Positions 23,993 through 31,293 of a DNA stretch of 32,034 nt are shown piece by piece. Each line of letters starts with the position of its first letter. Position 1 is the stretch's first letter. The position numbers and the translations under genes are program-made. Origin of the DNA: Sedimenticola hydrogenitrophicus (GTDB lineage Bacteria > Pseudomonadota > Gammaproteobacteria > Chromatiales > Chromatiaceae); NCBI RefSeq assembly GCF_025175675.1, contig NZ_JANIOA010000046.1:1-32034 (forward strand). Reading direction: 5' to 3'. Under the pieces are notes generated by a model, which saw only the letters and a program-made list of their open reading frames with translations, was not told where the DNA came from and searched no databases.

Positions 23993-25180
23993 TCACTCAT
24001 CCGGCAACGGTCCGAGGGCCGGCTCCAGCGCCGCCGCATAGAACAGCCGCCGGTTGCGCCCCACCTGCTTACACCGGTCAACCGCGTAACCGGCCTGGCG
24101 ATAGAGCAGGTCAAGCTGATCCACAAGCCTGATCTCCGCCTGTCGGCACAACGTGGTCATGCCGATGCTCACGGAGAGATTCACCGGTTCATCCTGCGGC
24201 CGCAACTCCAGCTCGGCGACCGCCGCCTGAATGCGTCCGGCCATACTCTCCAGTCCATCCGGCAGGGTATGGGGCAGCAGCAGCGCAAATTCGCTGTCTC
24301 CCAGCCGGGCCAGCAGATCACCCGTGCGCGCCTCTTTTTGCAGGGTCTCCGCTATCCGGCAGATCGCCTGATCCCCCGCCAGGTGCCCCCATTTGTCATT
24401 GAGCCCTCGCAGCTGATCCACATCGATCAGCAACAGCCCCAGCGGGTGACCGTAACGCACCGCCCGGGCGAGCATCGGTTCACCTTCGGAGAAGAAATAG
24501 CGCCGATTGTACAGCCCGGTCAGCTCATCCATGATCGAGCGTTCCTGGTAGCGTGCGCGCAACCGCTCTGACTCCTCCAGCGACTGGGCCAATGCCTGGG
24601 TGCGTGAGCTGATCCGCTCCTCAAGCCGGTTGACCAGACGGTGCAGATGCAGCAGCCGACCGAGAAAATTGGCGAACAACATGAGAAAATGCTGATGCCA
24701 GGTCTGGAAAAACTCCGGCTGATGATGGGACACATTGAGCACACCCAACACCTCGTCATCCGAGACGATAGGGGCGGAGATCAGCGAACCATCGCCATAG
24801 AACAGGGTGGTGTTGGCGAAGGGTTTGAAACGCGGATCGGTCTTGCAGTTGCGGCAATACTGAATCTGGCCGCTCTCCAGGGCCAGCCCCATGATCCCTT
24901 CCCCGGCGCTGAACAGCATGCTTGCGCCCTCCGTTGCGGGCTGCTCGGGATCGCGCCGGCCGAAGGTATTCAGGCCACCCCCCACCGCGCAGCGCAACAC
25001 CTCACCCTCGAGCAGAAAAATCGAACACTGCTCGAGGTCCTGGTACTCGATCAGTGCCTCCAGTGCCCGGCTCAACAACAGCCCCTCCGGGACACCCTCC
25101 AGCGGTATCCGGGAGAGCAGGCGGATGGCCGAGAGTGAATCGACAAGTGAAAAAAAATGGTCCTGATGGCCAAATATCAC
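23993..25180 (-). CDS. GAF-GGDEF protein with altered GGDEF signature and intact I-site
   Basis: The 395-residue cytoplasmic protein has a GAF sensor domain (about 25-175), a coiled linker (about 185-215) and a GGDEF domain (about 220-390; SIMDELTGLYNRRYFF opens it). The signature reads GDSEF (294-298) in place of GGDEF. The product-inhibition site RTGD (285-288) stands at the canonical distance of five residues before it, so c-di-GMP binding is likely even if cyclase activity is reduced. The GAF domain carries a Cys-x-x-Cys (QYCRNCK, about 108-114) that could bind metal or sense redox. The start is GTG at 25180, preceded by AAAGAG; there is no in-frame ATG nearby. A MITE-like repeat lies just upstream. 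Confidence 0.87.
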   Translation of the reverse strand: MIFGHQDHFFSLVDSLSAIRLLSRIPLEGVPEGLLLSRALEALIEYQDLEQCSIFLLEGEVLRCAVGGGLNTFGRRDPEQPATEGASMLFSAGEGIMGLALESGQIQYCRNCKTDPRFKPFANTTLFYGDGSLISAPIVSDDEVLGVLNVSHHQPEFFQTWHQHFLMLFANFLGRLLHLHRLVNRLEERISSRTQALAQSLEESERLRARYQERSIMDELTGLYNRRYFFSEGEPMLARAVRYGHPLGLLLIDVDQLRGLNDKWGHLAGDQAICRIAETLQKEARTGDLLARLGDSEFALLLPHTLPDGLESMAGRIQAAVAELELRPQDEPVNLSVSIGMTTLCRQAEIRLVDQLDLLYRQAGYAVDRCKQVGRNRRLFYAAALEPALGPLPDE

Positions 25181-25214
25181 ATTGGATCTCTTTAGTTGGT
25201 ATTCTTGTTCATGC

Positions 25215-25373
25215 GTAACTACTCACCCGGTCTATAAGTGATTGGCGTGCCTTGTTGGCCGATCTTGGAGGAGCCATCGTGTGAGGCCGCTCCTGGGCAT
25301 CCCTGCCCTCGCGGCATTAGTGAATCCGTTCACGTCGCCGGCAAGGCAGGTCAATCACCCCGTGAGTAGTTAC
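25215..25373 (-). mobile_element. MITE-like palindromic repeat, copy 3, with perfect 8-bp target duplication
   Basis: The ends are GTAACTACTCAC and GTGAGTAGTTAC. It is flanked by the identical octamer GTTCATGC at 25207-25214 and 25374-25381. The long arm is on the left, inverse to copies 1, 2 and 4. The core shares CTTGTTGGCCGATCTTGG and GCCATCGTGTGAGGCC with copies 1 and 2. It also contains an extra stretch (about 25290-25340) ending in the short palindrome GTGAATCCGTTCAC. The right duplication includes the TGA stop codon of the HDOD gene. Confidence 0.9.
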
Positions 25374-25375
25374 GT

Positions 25376-26275
25376 TCATGCCAGCTGTCCCGCGACCCGT
25401 TCCAGATCATCCAACTGATGGCGCAAGGTCTCTTCGACCTGGGGGGTCCGCTCCCGATCCAGCCCATCGATGTTATCCAGCCAGCGGCAGTCGACCAGTG
25501 CGTACGCCTCGCCGCTACGAATAGCGCCCACCCAGTCGACCGCGCTATTCAACAGGTTGATCGCTGTCTGATGCGCACCGGAATAGCTGTCGTCGCCGAG
25601 AGATCCCATCATGGTCACAATGACGGGTGGCAGGTGCCAGCGCTCGGTCAACCAGGCCCCCGCTTGCCGATGGTCCATCCCGAGTCGTTCCCGTTCGATA
25701 TCCAGCAGATTTCCCGCCGGTTCCAGTGCCGCCACCTGCAGGACGGCGGTGTAGGCCTCGCCCATCACATGCACCAGCAGCAGGGCCCCAAGATTGTGGA
25801 ACAGTCCGCCCAGATAGAGCGCCGCCGCATCCGGTCGCCGCGCCGCCGGCAGCAACAGGGCGAGCGACCGTGCCAGCTGGCCGGCCGCCAAGGCTTTATA
25901 CCAGTAACCCGGCAGATCAAAAACAGGACACTTTTCCAGGTTGAACACCCCGGCGATGCTGATGCCCAGGGCGAGGCTCTTGACCATATTCAAGCCGAGC
26001 ACCCGGATAATGGCCTCCTCCACGCTGTAGACCGGCGCAGGCTGGGCGAAATAGGCCGAGTTAGCCAACCCCACGATGCGCGCGGCCAGCCCCGGATCCT
26101 GATCGATAATCGCCGCCAGCGCCTTCAAGTCGATGTCGTCGTTGGAGACGGCCTCCAGCAGTTTGGCGGCGGTGGTCGAGAGTGGCGGCAGCTGCTTGAC
26201 CTTGAGCAGTTCCCGCACCACGCGCTCTTGTTCAGCGTCCATAGCAATAGTGTTCCCGGTTATTTTCGTATCCAT
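25376..26275 (-). CDS. HDOD-domain signalling protein
   Basis: The HDOD domain is a degenerate relative of the HD phosphohydrolase fold, found in regulators of motility, biofilm and c-di-GMP signalling. It is visible as KQLPPLSTTAAKLLEAVS, then LKALAAIIDQDPGLAARIVGLANSAYF, IRVLGLNMVKSLALGI and LYLGGLFHNLGALLLVH, where metal-binding HD residues are missing. No other domain is attached. The ATG at 26275 gives 299 residues; the ATG at 26242 (GGGAA upstream) is also plausible. A still longer frame to 26392 would run into the nrtR promoter and is rejected. It lies upstream of the GGDEF gene on the same strand, separated by a MITE-like repeat. Confidence 0.82.
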   Translation of the reverse strand: MDTKITGNTIAMDAEQERVVRELLKVKQLPPLSTTAAKLLEAVSNDDIDLKALAAIIDQDPGLAARIVGLANSAYFAQPAPVYSVEEAIIRVLGLNMVKSLALGISIAGVFNLEKCPVFDLPGYWYKALAAGQLARSLALLLPAARRPDAAALYLGGLFHNLGALLLVHVMGEAYTAVLQVAALEPAGNLLDIERERLGMDHRQAGAWLTERWHLPPVIVTMMGSLGDDSYSGAHQTAINLLNSAVDWVGAIRSGEAYALVDCRWLDNIDGLDRERTPQVEETLRHQLDDLERVAGQLA

Positions 26276-26345
26276 GTTAGCGGGGGTTGGCGGGTTTTCT
26301 TTAGTGGCTATCACATCTACCCGGATAACCGGATAAACAGACCGC

Positions 26346-26393
26346 TTGACATGTTGCAGCGCAACGACCAAGATATAGTGTATTTTTAACACT
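26346..26393 (+). promoter_or_regulatory. Promoter and operator candidate for nrtR-nadA
   Basis: A perfect -35 hexamer TTGACA (26346-26351) is followed by AAGATA (26370-26375) at 18 bases and TATAGT at 22 bases. The inverted repeat AGTGT (26377-26381) with ACACT (26389-26393), 7-base spacer, overlaps or follows the -10 region. GTTGC/GCAAC (26353-26365) forms a second palindrome between the hexamers. NrtR regulators bind palindromes in front of NAD genes, so autoregulation is likely, but the precise site is inference. Confidence 0.5.
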
Positions 26394-26409
26394 TAGTAAT
26401 CGGATAGCC

Positions 26410-27078
26410 GTGCCTTTTCAGTACCAATACCCCCACCCTGCCGTCACCACCGATGTGGCGGTCTTCGCCCTGCGCGACCAGCAGCTGCAACTGCTGCTGA
26501 TACGCCGGGCGCGTGAGCCGTACAAGGACCGCTGGGCGTTACCCGGAGGCTTTCTTGAAATCGACGAGGATCTGGACAGCTGTGCCAAACGGGAGTTGGC
26601 GGAGGAGACCGGGGTCGCCGATCTCTACATGGAACAGCTCTACACCTTCGGGTGTCCCGACCGGGACCCGCGGGAGCGGGTCATCAGCGTCACCTATTAT
26701 GCCCTGGTATCGGCCGACAAGCTCAGCCTGTCGCCCGGCAGCGATGCCGCCGAGGCCGCCTGGTTTCCGCTGCAGCGGCTCCCGGAACTGGCCTTTGACC
26801 ACGCGGAGATCATTCGCCTGGCACGCGAACGGCTCGCCGCCAAGACCCATTACTCCACCATTGCATTCCAGCTCATGCCGGAGACATTCACCCTGAGCGA
26901 ACTGCAATCGGTGTACGAGATCCTGCGCAACGAAAAACTCGATAAGCGGAATTTCCGCAAATGGGCCCTGGCCCTCAACCGCCTGGAAGAGATCGGCGAC
27001 AAGCGCCGCAACGGCAATCACCGCCCGGCTAAAATCTACCGACTAACCGCCCCGGATCGGGTCGATATCATACGCTGA
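26410..27078 (+). CDS. nrtR: NrtR-type Nudix-related transcriptional regulator of NAD biosynthesis
   Basis: This 222-residue protein fuses a Nudix domain (about 8-145) with a C-terminal winged helix-turn-helix (about 150-220, including [27 protein letters not shown] and PAKIYRL), the NrtR architecture. NrtR represses NAD synthesis genes and is released by ADP-ribose. The Nudix box, [20 protein letters not shown] plus ETGV (46-69), keeps all consensus catalytic residues, so ADP-ribose pyrophosphatase activity is possible; many NrtR proteins have lost it. The start is GTG at 26410. It precedes nadA by 25 bases, which strongly supports the regulatory assignment. A palindrome lies 17-33 bases upstream. 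Confidence 0.87.
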   Translation: MPFQYQYPHPAVTTDVAVFALRDQQLQLLLIRRAREPYKDRWALPGGFLEIDEDLDSCAKRELAEETGVADLYMEQLYTFGCPDRDPRERVISVTYYALVSADKLSLSPGSDAAEAAWFPLQRLPELAFDHAEIIRLARERLAAKTHYSTIAFQLMPETFTLSELQSVYEILRNEKLDKRNFRKWALALNRLEEIGDKRRNGNHRPAKIYRLTAPDRVDIIR

Positions 27079-27103
27079 GCCGACCAACCACAGAGAGAAC
27101 ACC

Positions 27104-28156
27104 ATGACGCAGACAATCGCTCCTGCAGAAATCCGACTGCACCCGGTCATCGTCCCTCCCCATCCGCAATGGCCGATCCTCAATGCGGATGAGAAACAGG
27201 CGATCAAGGCGCGCATCAAGGCGCTGTTGAAGGCACGCAATGCCGTACTGGTGGCCCACTACTACACCGATGGCGACCTGCAGGAGCTGGCGGAGGAGAC
27301 CGGTGGCTGTGTCTCCGACTCCCTGGAAATGGCCCGCTTCGGCGCCCAGCAGGAGGCCACCACCCTGGTGGTCTGCGGTGTCCGCTTCATGGGCGAGACC
27401 GCGAAGATCCTCAATCCGGAAAAGCGGATTCTGATGCCCGACCTGGACGCCACCTGCTCCCTGGACGAAGGCTGTCCGGCCGATGAATTCAGCGCCTACT
27501 GTGATCAGTATCCCGATCACACGGTGGTGGTGTATGCCAATACCAGTGCCCGGGTGAAGGCGCGTGCCGACTGGGTCGTCACCTCCGGCATCGCCCTGCC
27601 GATCGTCGAGCATCTGGCCGCCCGCGGTGAAAAGATCATCTGGGCTCCGGACAAGCACCTCGGTCACTACGTACAGAAGCTGACCGGCGCCGACATGCTG
27701 TTCTGGAACGGCGCCTGCGTGGTGCATGAGGAGTTCAAATCGGTGGCCCTGGAAAGGGTCCGGCGACTGCACCCGGACGCCGCCGTGCTGGTTCATCCCG
27801 AATCCCCCGAGGCGGTGATCGAGCAGGCCGATGTGGTGGGCTCCACCACCGCCCTGATCAAGGCGGTGGTGGAGATGGACAACAGTGAATTCATCGTCGC
27901 CACCGATGGCGGCATCTTCCACAAGATGAAGCAGCTGGCGCCACACAAGAAACTGATCGAGGCGCCCACCGCCGGTGAAGGCGCCACCTGCGAGAGCTGT
28001 GCCCACTGCCCCTGGATGGGCATGAACGCACTGCAGAATCTGCTGCAGGTACTGGAACGGGAAAATAACGAAATCCTGATCGATCCGGACATCAGGGAGC
28101 TGGCGGTGAAACCGATACAGCGGATGCTGGATTTCGCCCGGAGCCGGCAGAAATAG
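27104..28156 (+). CDS. nadA: Quinolinate synthase A
   Basis: The enzyme condenses iminoaspartate with dihydroxyacetone phosphate to quinolinate in the de novo NAD pathway. The 350-residue length and motifs match the family: [25 protein letters not shown] split over residues 50-74, [11 protein letters not shown] (95-105), ATCSLDEGC (116-124), [11 protein letters not shown] (201-211) and [10 protein letters not shown] (296-305). Cysteines at 118 or 124, 205 and the 296-302 cluster would ligate the oxygen-sensitive 4Fe-4S cluster. No NadB gene is seen here. It is co-transcribed with the nrtR-like gene. A bidirectional terminator follows 31 bases after the stop. Confidence 0.96.
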   Translation: MTQTIAPAEIRLHPVIVPPHPQWPILNADEKQAIKARIKALLKARNAVLVAHYYTDGDLQELAEETGGCVSDSLEMARFGAQQEATTLVVCGVRFMGETAKILNPEKRILMPDLDATCSLDEGCPADEFSAYCDQYPDHTVVVYANTSARVKARADWVVTSGIALPIVEHLAARGEKIIWAPDKHLGHYVQKLTGADMLFWNGACVVHEEFKSVALERVRRLHPDAAVLVHPESPEAVIEQADVVGSTTALIKAVVEMDNSEFIVATDGGIFHKMKQLAPHKKLIEAPTAGEGATCESCAHCPWMGMNALQNLLQVLERENNEILIDPDIRELAVKPIQRMLDFARSRQK

Positions 28157-28187
28157 CCCGCGCATCCGGCCGGTGATCGATCATGAC

Positions 28188-28227
28188 TAAACGAGAGAGG
28201 GCGCCCTGAAGCGCCCTCTTTCGTTTA
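28188..28227. terminator. Bidirectional terminator between nadA and the DNR-type regulator gene
   Basis: TAAACGAGAGAGGGCGC (28188-28204) pairs with GCGCCCTCTTTCGTTTA (28211-28227) around CCTGAA, with one bulge-type mismatch. The A- and T-rich outer stems serve both convergent genes. Confidence 0.88.
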
Positions 28228-28250
28228 ACCTGGGATCAGCAACCCCGACA

Positions 28251-28958
28251 TCAACTCTCCGGGCCGATCTGCTGGCCGCAGATACCCGACGACTCGGCAT
28301 GTTTGCGCAGCCCATCGACATCGAGGATTTCAATATGACCGCCCCGCACCTTGACCAGCCCCTGGTCGGTAAAGTTGTGCAGAATTCTCGAGAAGGTCTC
28401 CGGCTTCACCGACAGTCGTGAGGCCAACACCCCTTTTGGAGTCGCCAGCTCAAAGGCGACCCGCGTCTGGCCCTTTAACATGGATTTACCGCACAGATAA
28501 CCGGCCACCCGGCCGGTGGCACTCTGCAGGGTCAGGTCATCGATCTCCTTGATCATGCGGCGCAGCCGCATGCTCATATCGCCCATGACCCGGAAACAGG
28601 TATCGGTCGACTCCCTGAGCAGATCCAGGAAGCCCCGGCTGTCCACCGCGACGAGTCGCGATTTGCCGATGGATGTGGCACGTACCGGATATGACGGTTT
28701 ATCCGAGAACATCAGGGCCTCGGCGAATGTATAACCCGCCGTTACCACTTCAATCACCTTCTCGTTGCCGTTCATTGAGAGCCGGGAGAGTTTTATCTGC
28801 CCCTCCTGGACCAGAAAGAAGCGCCTCGCCTCATCACCCACCTCAAACAGGGCCTCATTATCCTGCAAGCGGATCTCGCTGCTCATCTTGCGAACGCGCT
28901 CCAACTGACCCTCATCAAGCTGGGAAAAAAGGAAGGCCTCACTCAGTTCGGTCGGCAT
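28251..28958 (-). CDS. dnr: CRP/FNR-family regulator, DNR type
   Basis: A transcription factor of about 235 residues with an N-terminal cyclic-nucleotide-binding fold (about 10-120, AGYTFAEALMFSDKPSYPVRA), a dimerisation helix (about 125-150) and a winged helix-turn-helix. The recognition helix, RLSVKPETFSRILH, is the DNR/FNR type that reads TTGAT half-sites. The N-terminal Cys cluster of oxygen-sensing FNR is absent. Cys occurs only at scattered positions, so NO sensing through haem, as in Pseudomonas DNR, is more likely than an iron-sulfur cluster. The ATG at 28958 is favoured; GTG at 28964 adds two residues. The start is about 530 bases from the next gene. It is the probable regulator of the boxes beside norC. 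Confidence 0.82.
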   Translation of the reverse strand: MPTELSEAFLFSQLDEGQLERVRKMSSEIRLQDNEALFEVGDEARRFFLVQEGQIKLSRLSMNGNEKVIEVVTAGYTFAEALMFSDKPSYPVRATSIGKSRLVAVDSRGFLDLLRESTDTCFRVMGDMSMRLRRMIKEIDDLTLQSATGRVAGYLCGKSMLKGQTRVAFELATPKGVLASRLSVKPETFSRILHNFTDQGLVKVRGGHIEILDVDGLRKHAESSGICGQQIGPES

Positions 28959-28985
28959 AGTCACACCATCAATAGTAACAATTGC

Positions 28986-29004
28986 TTAACTTTCAGTAAG
29001 TTAA
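28986..29004. promoter_or_regulatory. Perfect palindrome upstream of dnr
   Basis: TTAACTT (28986-28992) and AAGTTAA (28998-29004) flank TCAGT. It lies 28-46 bases before the regulator start, in an AT-rich zone, and could be an operator. It does not fit the TTGAT-N4-ATCAA box. Confidence 0.4.
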
Positions 29005-29124
29005 TATTTGAGGAGTGGGTATTTTAGCGCAGAAAACAACTGATGGAAATCACTTCACATGGACATCAGTAATTCTAAGTATGGCTTTCAATAGCCGTTT
29101 AGTTATCCCGGCCCGGTTAGTAGG

Positions 29125-29204
29125 GAACCACGGATGGACACGGATTCACACAGATAGGAGATCAGAATACCGAATCCGTGTTTATCTGTGTGCATCCGTG
29201 GTTC
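29125..29204. repeat. Inverted repeat of the CCACGGATG type
   Basis: GAACCACGGATG (29125-29136) pairs with CATCCGTGGTTC (29193-29204), and inner CACACAGATA (29147-29156) pairs with TATCTGTGTG (29183-29192). The left arm has ten additional bases (GACACGGATT) whose partner, AATCCGTG, sits at the loop base. This looks like a dispersed intergenic repeat; only one copy is in the window. Confidence 0.7.
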
Positions 29205-29315
29205 TCCTGGGTCCCGCCCATTATGAACTTGTCCGTATGCCTCACCGCTCTGGCGCCCACCAAACCACCTGACGGGATTATAGTGAATTTATTCGCTTTC
29301 ACTCCATCCTTAGGT

Positions 29316-29358
29316 CCGTATACGGTGCATGGCATCCTCGGCTCCGTAAACGGTACAT
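29316..29358 (+). repeat. Near-duplicate 15-base words 28 bases apart
   Basis: CCGTATACGGTGCAT (29316-29330) and CCGTAAACGGTACAT (29344-29358) match at 13 of 15 positions. They lie in the gap downstream of the membrane-protein gene. No function is evident. Confidence 0.4.
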
Positions 29359-29490
29359 CCCTGTACCACTCCTCCTGCACCACTCCTCGCGGCTGAAATT
29401 TTTCCAGGTAGGGCTAATAGTGATGGCAAAAGCCGGGACCACTCCGCCGGAATCTCCTGCGGACAGGAAGAATTCCGGGTTTTGCGGCGC

Positions 29491-30849
29491 TCAACCCACG
29501 CCGTCGCTGGACGATTGGGCACTCTCCGCATAGGCCGACAGGGCGTGGAGGGTCTGCCGATACCGATGCATGGCGAGCAGCAGATTTTTCATCAGCAGGG
29601 CATTCGACGCAAGGAAGAACAGTCCCGCCAAGTGGGCAAACCAAGCGGGGAACAGCGTGGCCGCCAGGGTCAACAGCAAGGACGCCTGAAACAGATACAA
29701 TTGCAGGCGCGCGGCCTTGTCAGGGATAAACTCCTTCATGTTCGGCACCTTCACGGTCATGCACATCAGACTCATCTGCCGGTTCTGCAGGTGGAACCAG
29801 GAGAGGAAGGGGACGATCTTGTACAGCATACCGTTGATTACGGCCACGCCCACTCCCAGCAGCAGGCCCACGCCGAGGAGTAGACTGTAATGGGGGTCAT
29901 TGCCGATAGCGGGTGAGACGCTCCCGGCTATCCAGATCAGTGCGCAGAAGGGAATGAACAGCATGCCGGTACGCCAGAACAGCAGGGTGATATCCGGGAC
30001 CCGGCGTTTTCGCTGCGCCTGCAGCCGGATAGTCGTCACCGCATAGAGCACGAAGCCGCAGATCAGAATGAACATTCCCACCTCCGCTACCCACCCGTTC
30101 ACCACCCCGGAGATCGCCCCCAGCATCAGCAGGGTCCAGATCAACAAGCCGACAAACAGCGCGGGCGCCAGCAGCCGACGCAGGCGGGGCGGGTATTCCG
30201 GCGTCACCTGAAACATGGGAACCACCTGATAAGAAATACCGATCAGCAACAGCCCGATCCAGCCCAACAGGCCCCAGGCGAGATGGACATCCACCAGCGA
30301 GGCGATATCCCCGAACCCCAGGGAGCCGAGAATGCCGCTCCCCAGCAGCAAGCCGAACAACAGCGTAATCAGTAAGGCGGCCACGGCAAGGCGTATCGCG
30401 ACAATCGTGGCACTGACGTGCTTGACCCGCCACAGGGCGATCGTAACGGCGACAAAAAACACGATGACGCCACCGCCCATCATGCCCAGCGCCACCACCT
30501 CACCGACAACACTCCCCGATAGAAAGGCAAAAATCAGCATGCCGGTTCCCAGGGTGATCAGGATATGACAGAAAGTGCCGACCGCAACCACCCCGGGTAC
30601 AGGTGAACCCGCGATCACGGGCAGCATCTGCAATAGCGCACCGCACATCACCATCGCCAGCATGCCGAGCGTGATCATATGGGTCAGGCCCAGGGTCAGG
30701 GGCGACCAGCGGGTGAGGAACAGATCGGGGCCATTGATCAGCAACATCAGCGCCGCGGCCAGACCAAATAGCGGCGCGGTCAGAAAGTACCTGAAGGGAA
30801 TCGAAATCGGCGGAGCCTGATCCAGGGAGAGCGTCGCGGTGTTGAGCAT
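29491..30849 (-). CDS. Polytopic membrane protein of denitrification/NO-response operons (NnrS- or oxidase-subunit-I-like)
   Basis: The 452-residue protein has about 12 hydrophobic helices and little else. Two similar blocks, LTHMITLGMLAMVMCGALLQMLP and VHLAWGLLGWIGLLLIGISYQVVPMFQ, share a His-x-n-Gly-x-n-Gly-x-n-Gln-x-x-Pro pattern, suggesting an internal duplication and possible haem or metal binding by membrane His. INGMLYKIVPFLSWFHLQ near residue 350 is a third His site. This resembles haem-copper-type NnrS proteins found beside NO reductase genes, but I could not assign it firmly. It follows hemerythrin and DUF2249 on the same strand, with a MITE-like repeat in the gap. It is likely controlled with them by DNR. 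Confidence 0.65.
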   Translation of the reverse strand: MLNTATLSLDQAPPISIPFRYFLTAPLFGLAAALMLLINGPDLFLTRWSPLTLGLTHMITLGMLAMVMCGALLQMLPVIAGSPVPGVVAVGTFCHILITLGTGMLIFAFLSGSVVGEVVALGMMGGGVIVFFVAVTIALWRVKHVSATIVAIRLAVAALLITLLFGLLLGSGILGSLGFGDIASLVDVHLAWGLLGWIGLLLIGISYQVVPMFQVTPEYPPRLRRLLAPALFVGLLIWTLLMLGAISGVVNGWVAEVGMFILICGFVLYAVTTIRLQAQRKRRVPDITLLFWRTGMLFIPFCALIWIAGSVSPAIGNDPHYSLLLGVGLLLGVGVAVINGMLYKIVPFLSWFHLQNRQMSLMCMTVKVPNMKEFIPDKAARLQLYLFQASLLLTLAATLFPAWFAHLAGLFFLASNALLMKNLLLAMHRYRQTLHALSAYAESAQSSSDGVG

Positions 30850-30887
30850 CTGTTAACCAAGCCGTCAGTTCATAACCAAACAATTGA

Positions 30888-30990
30888 GTATCGAACGATA
30901 AAGTATCAAACGATGTAACTACTCACGGGGTGATTGGCCTGCCTCGCCGGCCAATCACTTACTGACCGGGCGAGTAGTTACCAAACGATA
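30888..30990. repeat. 15-base tandem repeat interrupted by a MITE-like insertion
   Basis: Removing the element at 30915-30981 and one copy of its target octamer restores GTATCGAACGATAAA directly followed by GTATCAAACGATACT. This was therefore a tandem repeat with period 15, perhaps an operator upstream of the membrane-protein gene, now split by the element. Confidence 0.5.
30915..30981 (+). mobile_element. MITE-like palindromic repeat, copy 4 (core-less), with perfect 8-bp target duplication
   Basis: It has only 67 bases: short arm GTAACTACTCACGGGGTGAT, a CGCCGGC centre, and long arm ending GCGAGTAGTTAC. It is flanked by the identical octamer CAAACGAT at 30907-30914 and 30982-30989. It lacks the core present in copies 1-3, so the arms alone appear sufficient for mobility. 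It sits between the DUF2249 gene and the membrane-protein gene. Confidence 0.9.
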
Positions 30991-31035
30991 CTATATATCT
31001 ATATCCGAGGAGAACGTTGTAAATAAAGGTTCCAG

Positions 31036-31293
31036 CTACTCGCTGACAGACTCCACAGCAAGGGCCGCGGCAAGATCATCCGTCTTCCAGATGAATACCT
31101 CATAGCCCCCCGACTCGTCGCCCCGGCATTGCCAGGTAAAACCGCTTTTTTCCAACAGGGGGTAGAGCAGGTGAGGTTCACGCCGATGCAGTACACGCAG
31201 ATAATCCCCCGGATGCAACTGCTGTATCGCCTCCAGGGTTCGTTCCAGCGGCTCGCAGGGCTCCAGCTTGCTTACATCGATCCGCACTTCCAT
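31036..31293 (-). CDS. DUF2249 domain protein
   Basis: An 85-residue cytoplasmic protein with the DUF2249 pattern, a TusA/SirA-like alpha-beta fold: EVRIDVSKLEPCEPLERTLE, then LHPGDYLRVLHRREPHLLYPLLEKSGF, ending in a strand with GGYEVFIWK. Cys13 sits where related sulfur-carrier proteins keep their active Cys, but sulfur-carrier function is not established for this family. It is frequent in denitrification clusters. Its ATG overlaps the hemerythrin stop by one base (TAATG), indicating translational coupling and a shared function. Confidence 0.85.
   Translation of the reverse strand: MEVRIDVSKLEPCEPLERTLEAIQQLHPGDYLRVLHRREPHLLYPLLEKSGFTWQCRGDESGGYEVFIWKTDDLAAALAVESVSE

Larger units (their letters stand above)
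28965..29490. other. Non-coding gap with repeats
   Basis: No gene supported. It holds a palindrome in the dnr upstream region (28986-29004), a long inverted repeat (29125-29204) and a near-duplicate pair of 15-base words (29316-29330 and 29344-29358). Small open frames here have no domain or ribosome site. Confidence 0.6.

Noticed and set aside
27068-28165. A 365-codon minus-strand frame opposite nadA
   Set aside because: The plus strand is an unmistakable quinolinate synthase. The minus translation is His/Gln/Gly-rich shadow sequence.
28251-28958. Annotation as oxygen-sensing FNR
   Set aside because: The N-terminal Cys cluster that binds the iron-sulfur centre is absent. The recognition helix fits the DNR subgroup.
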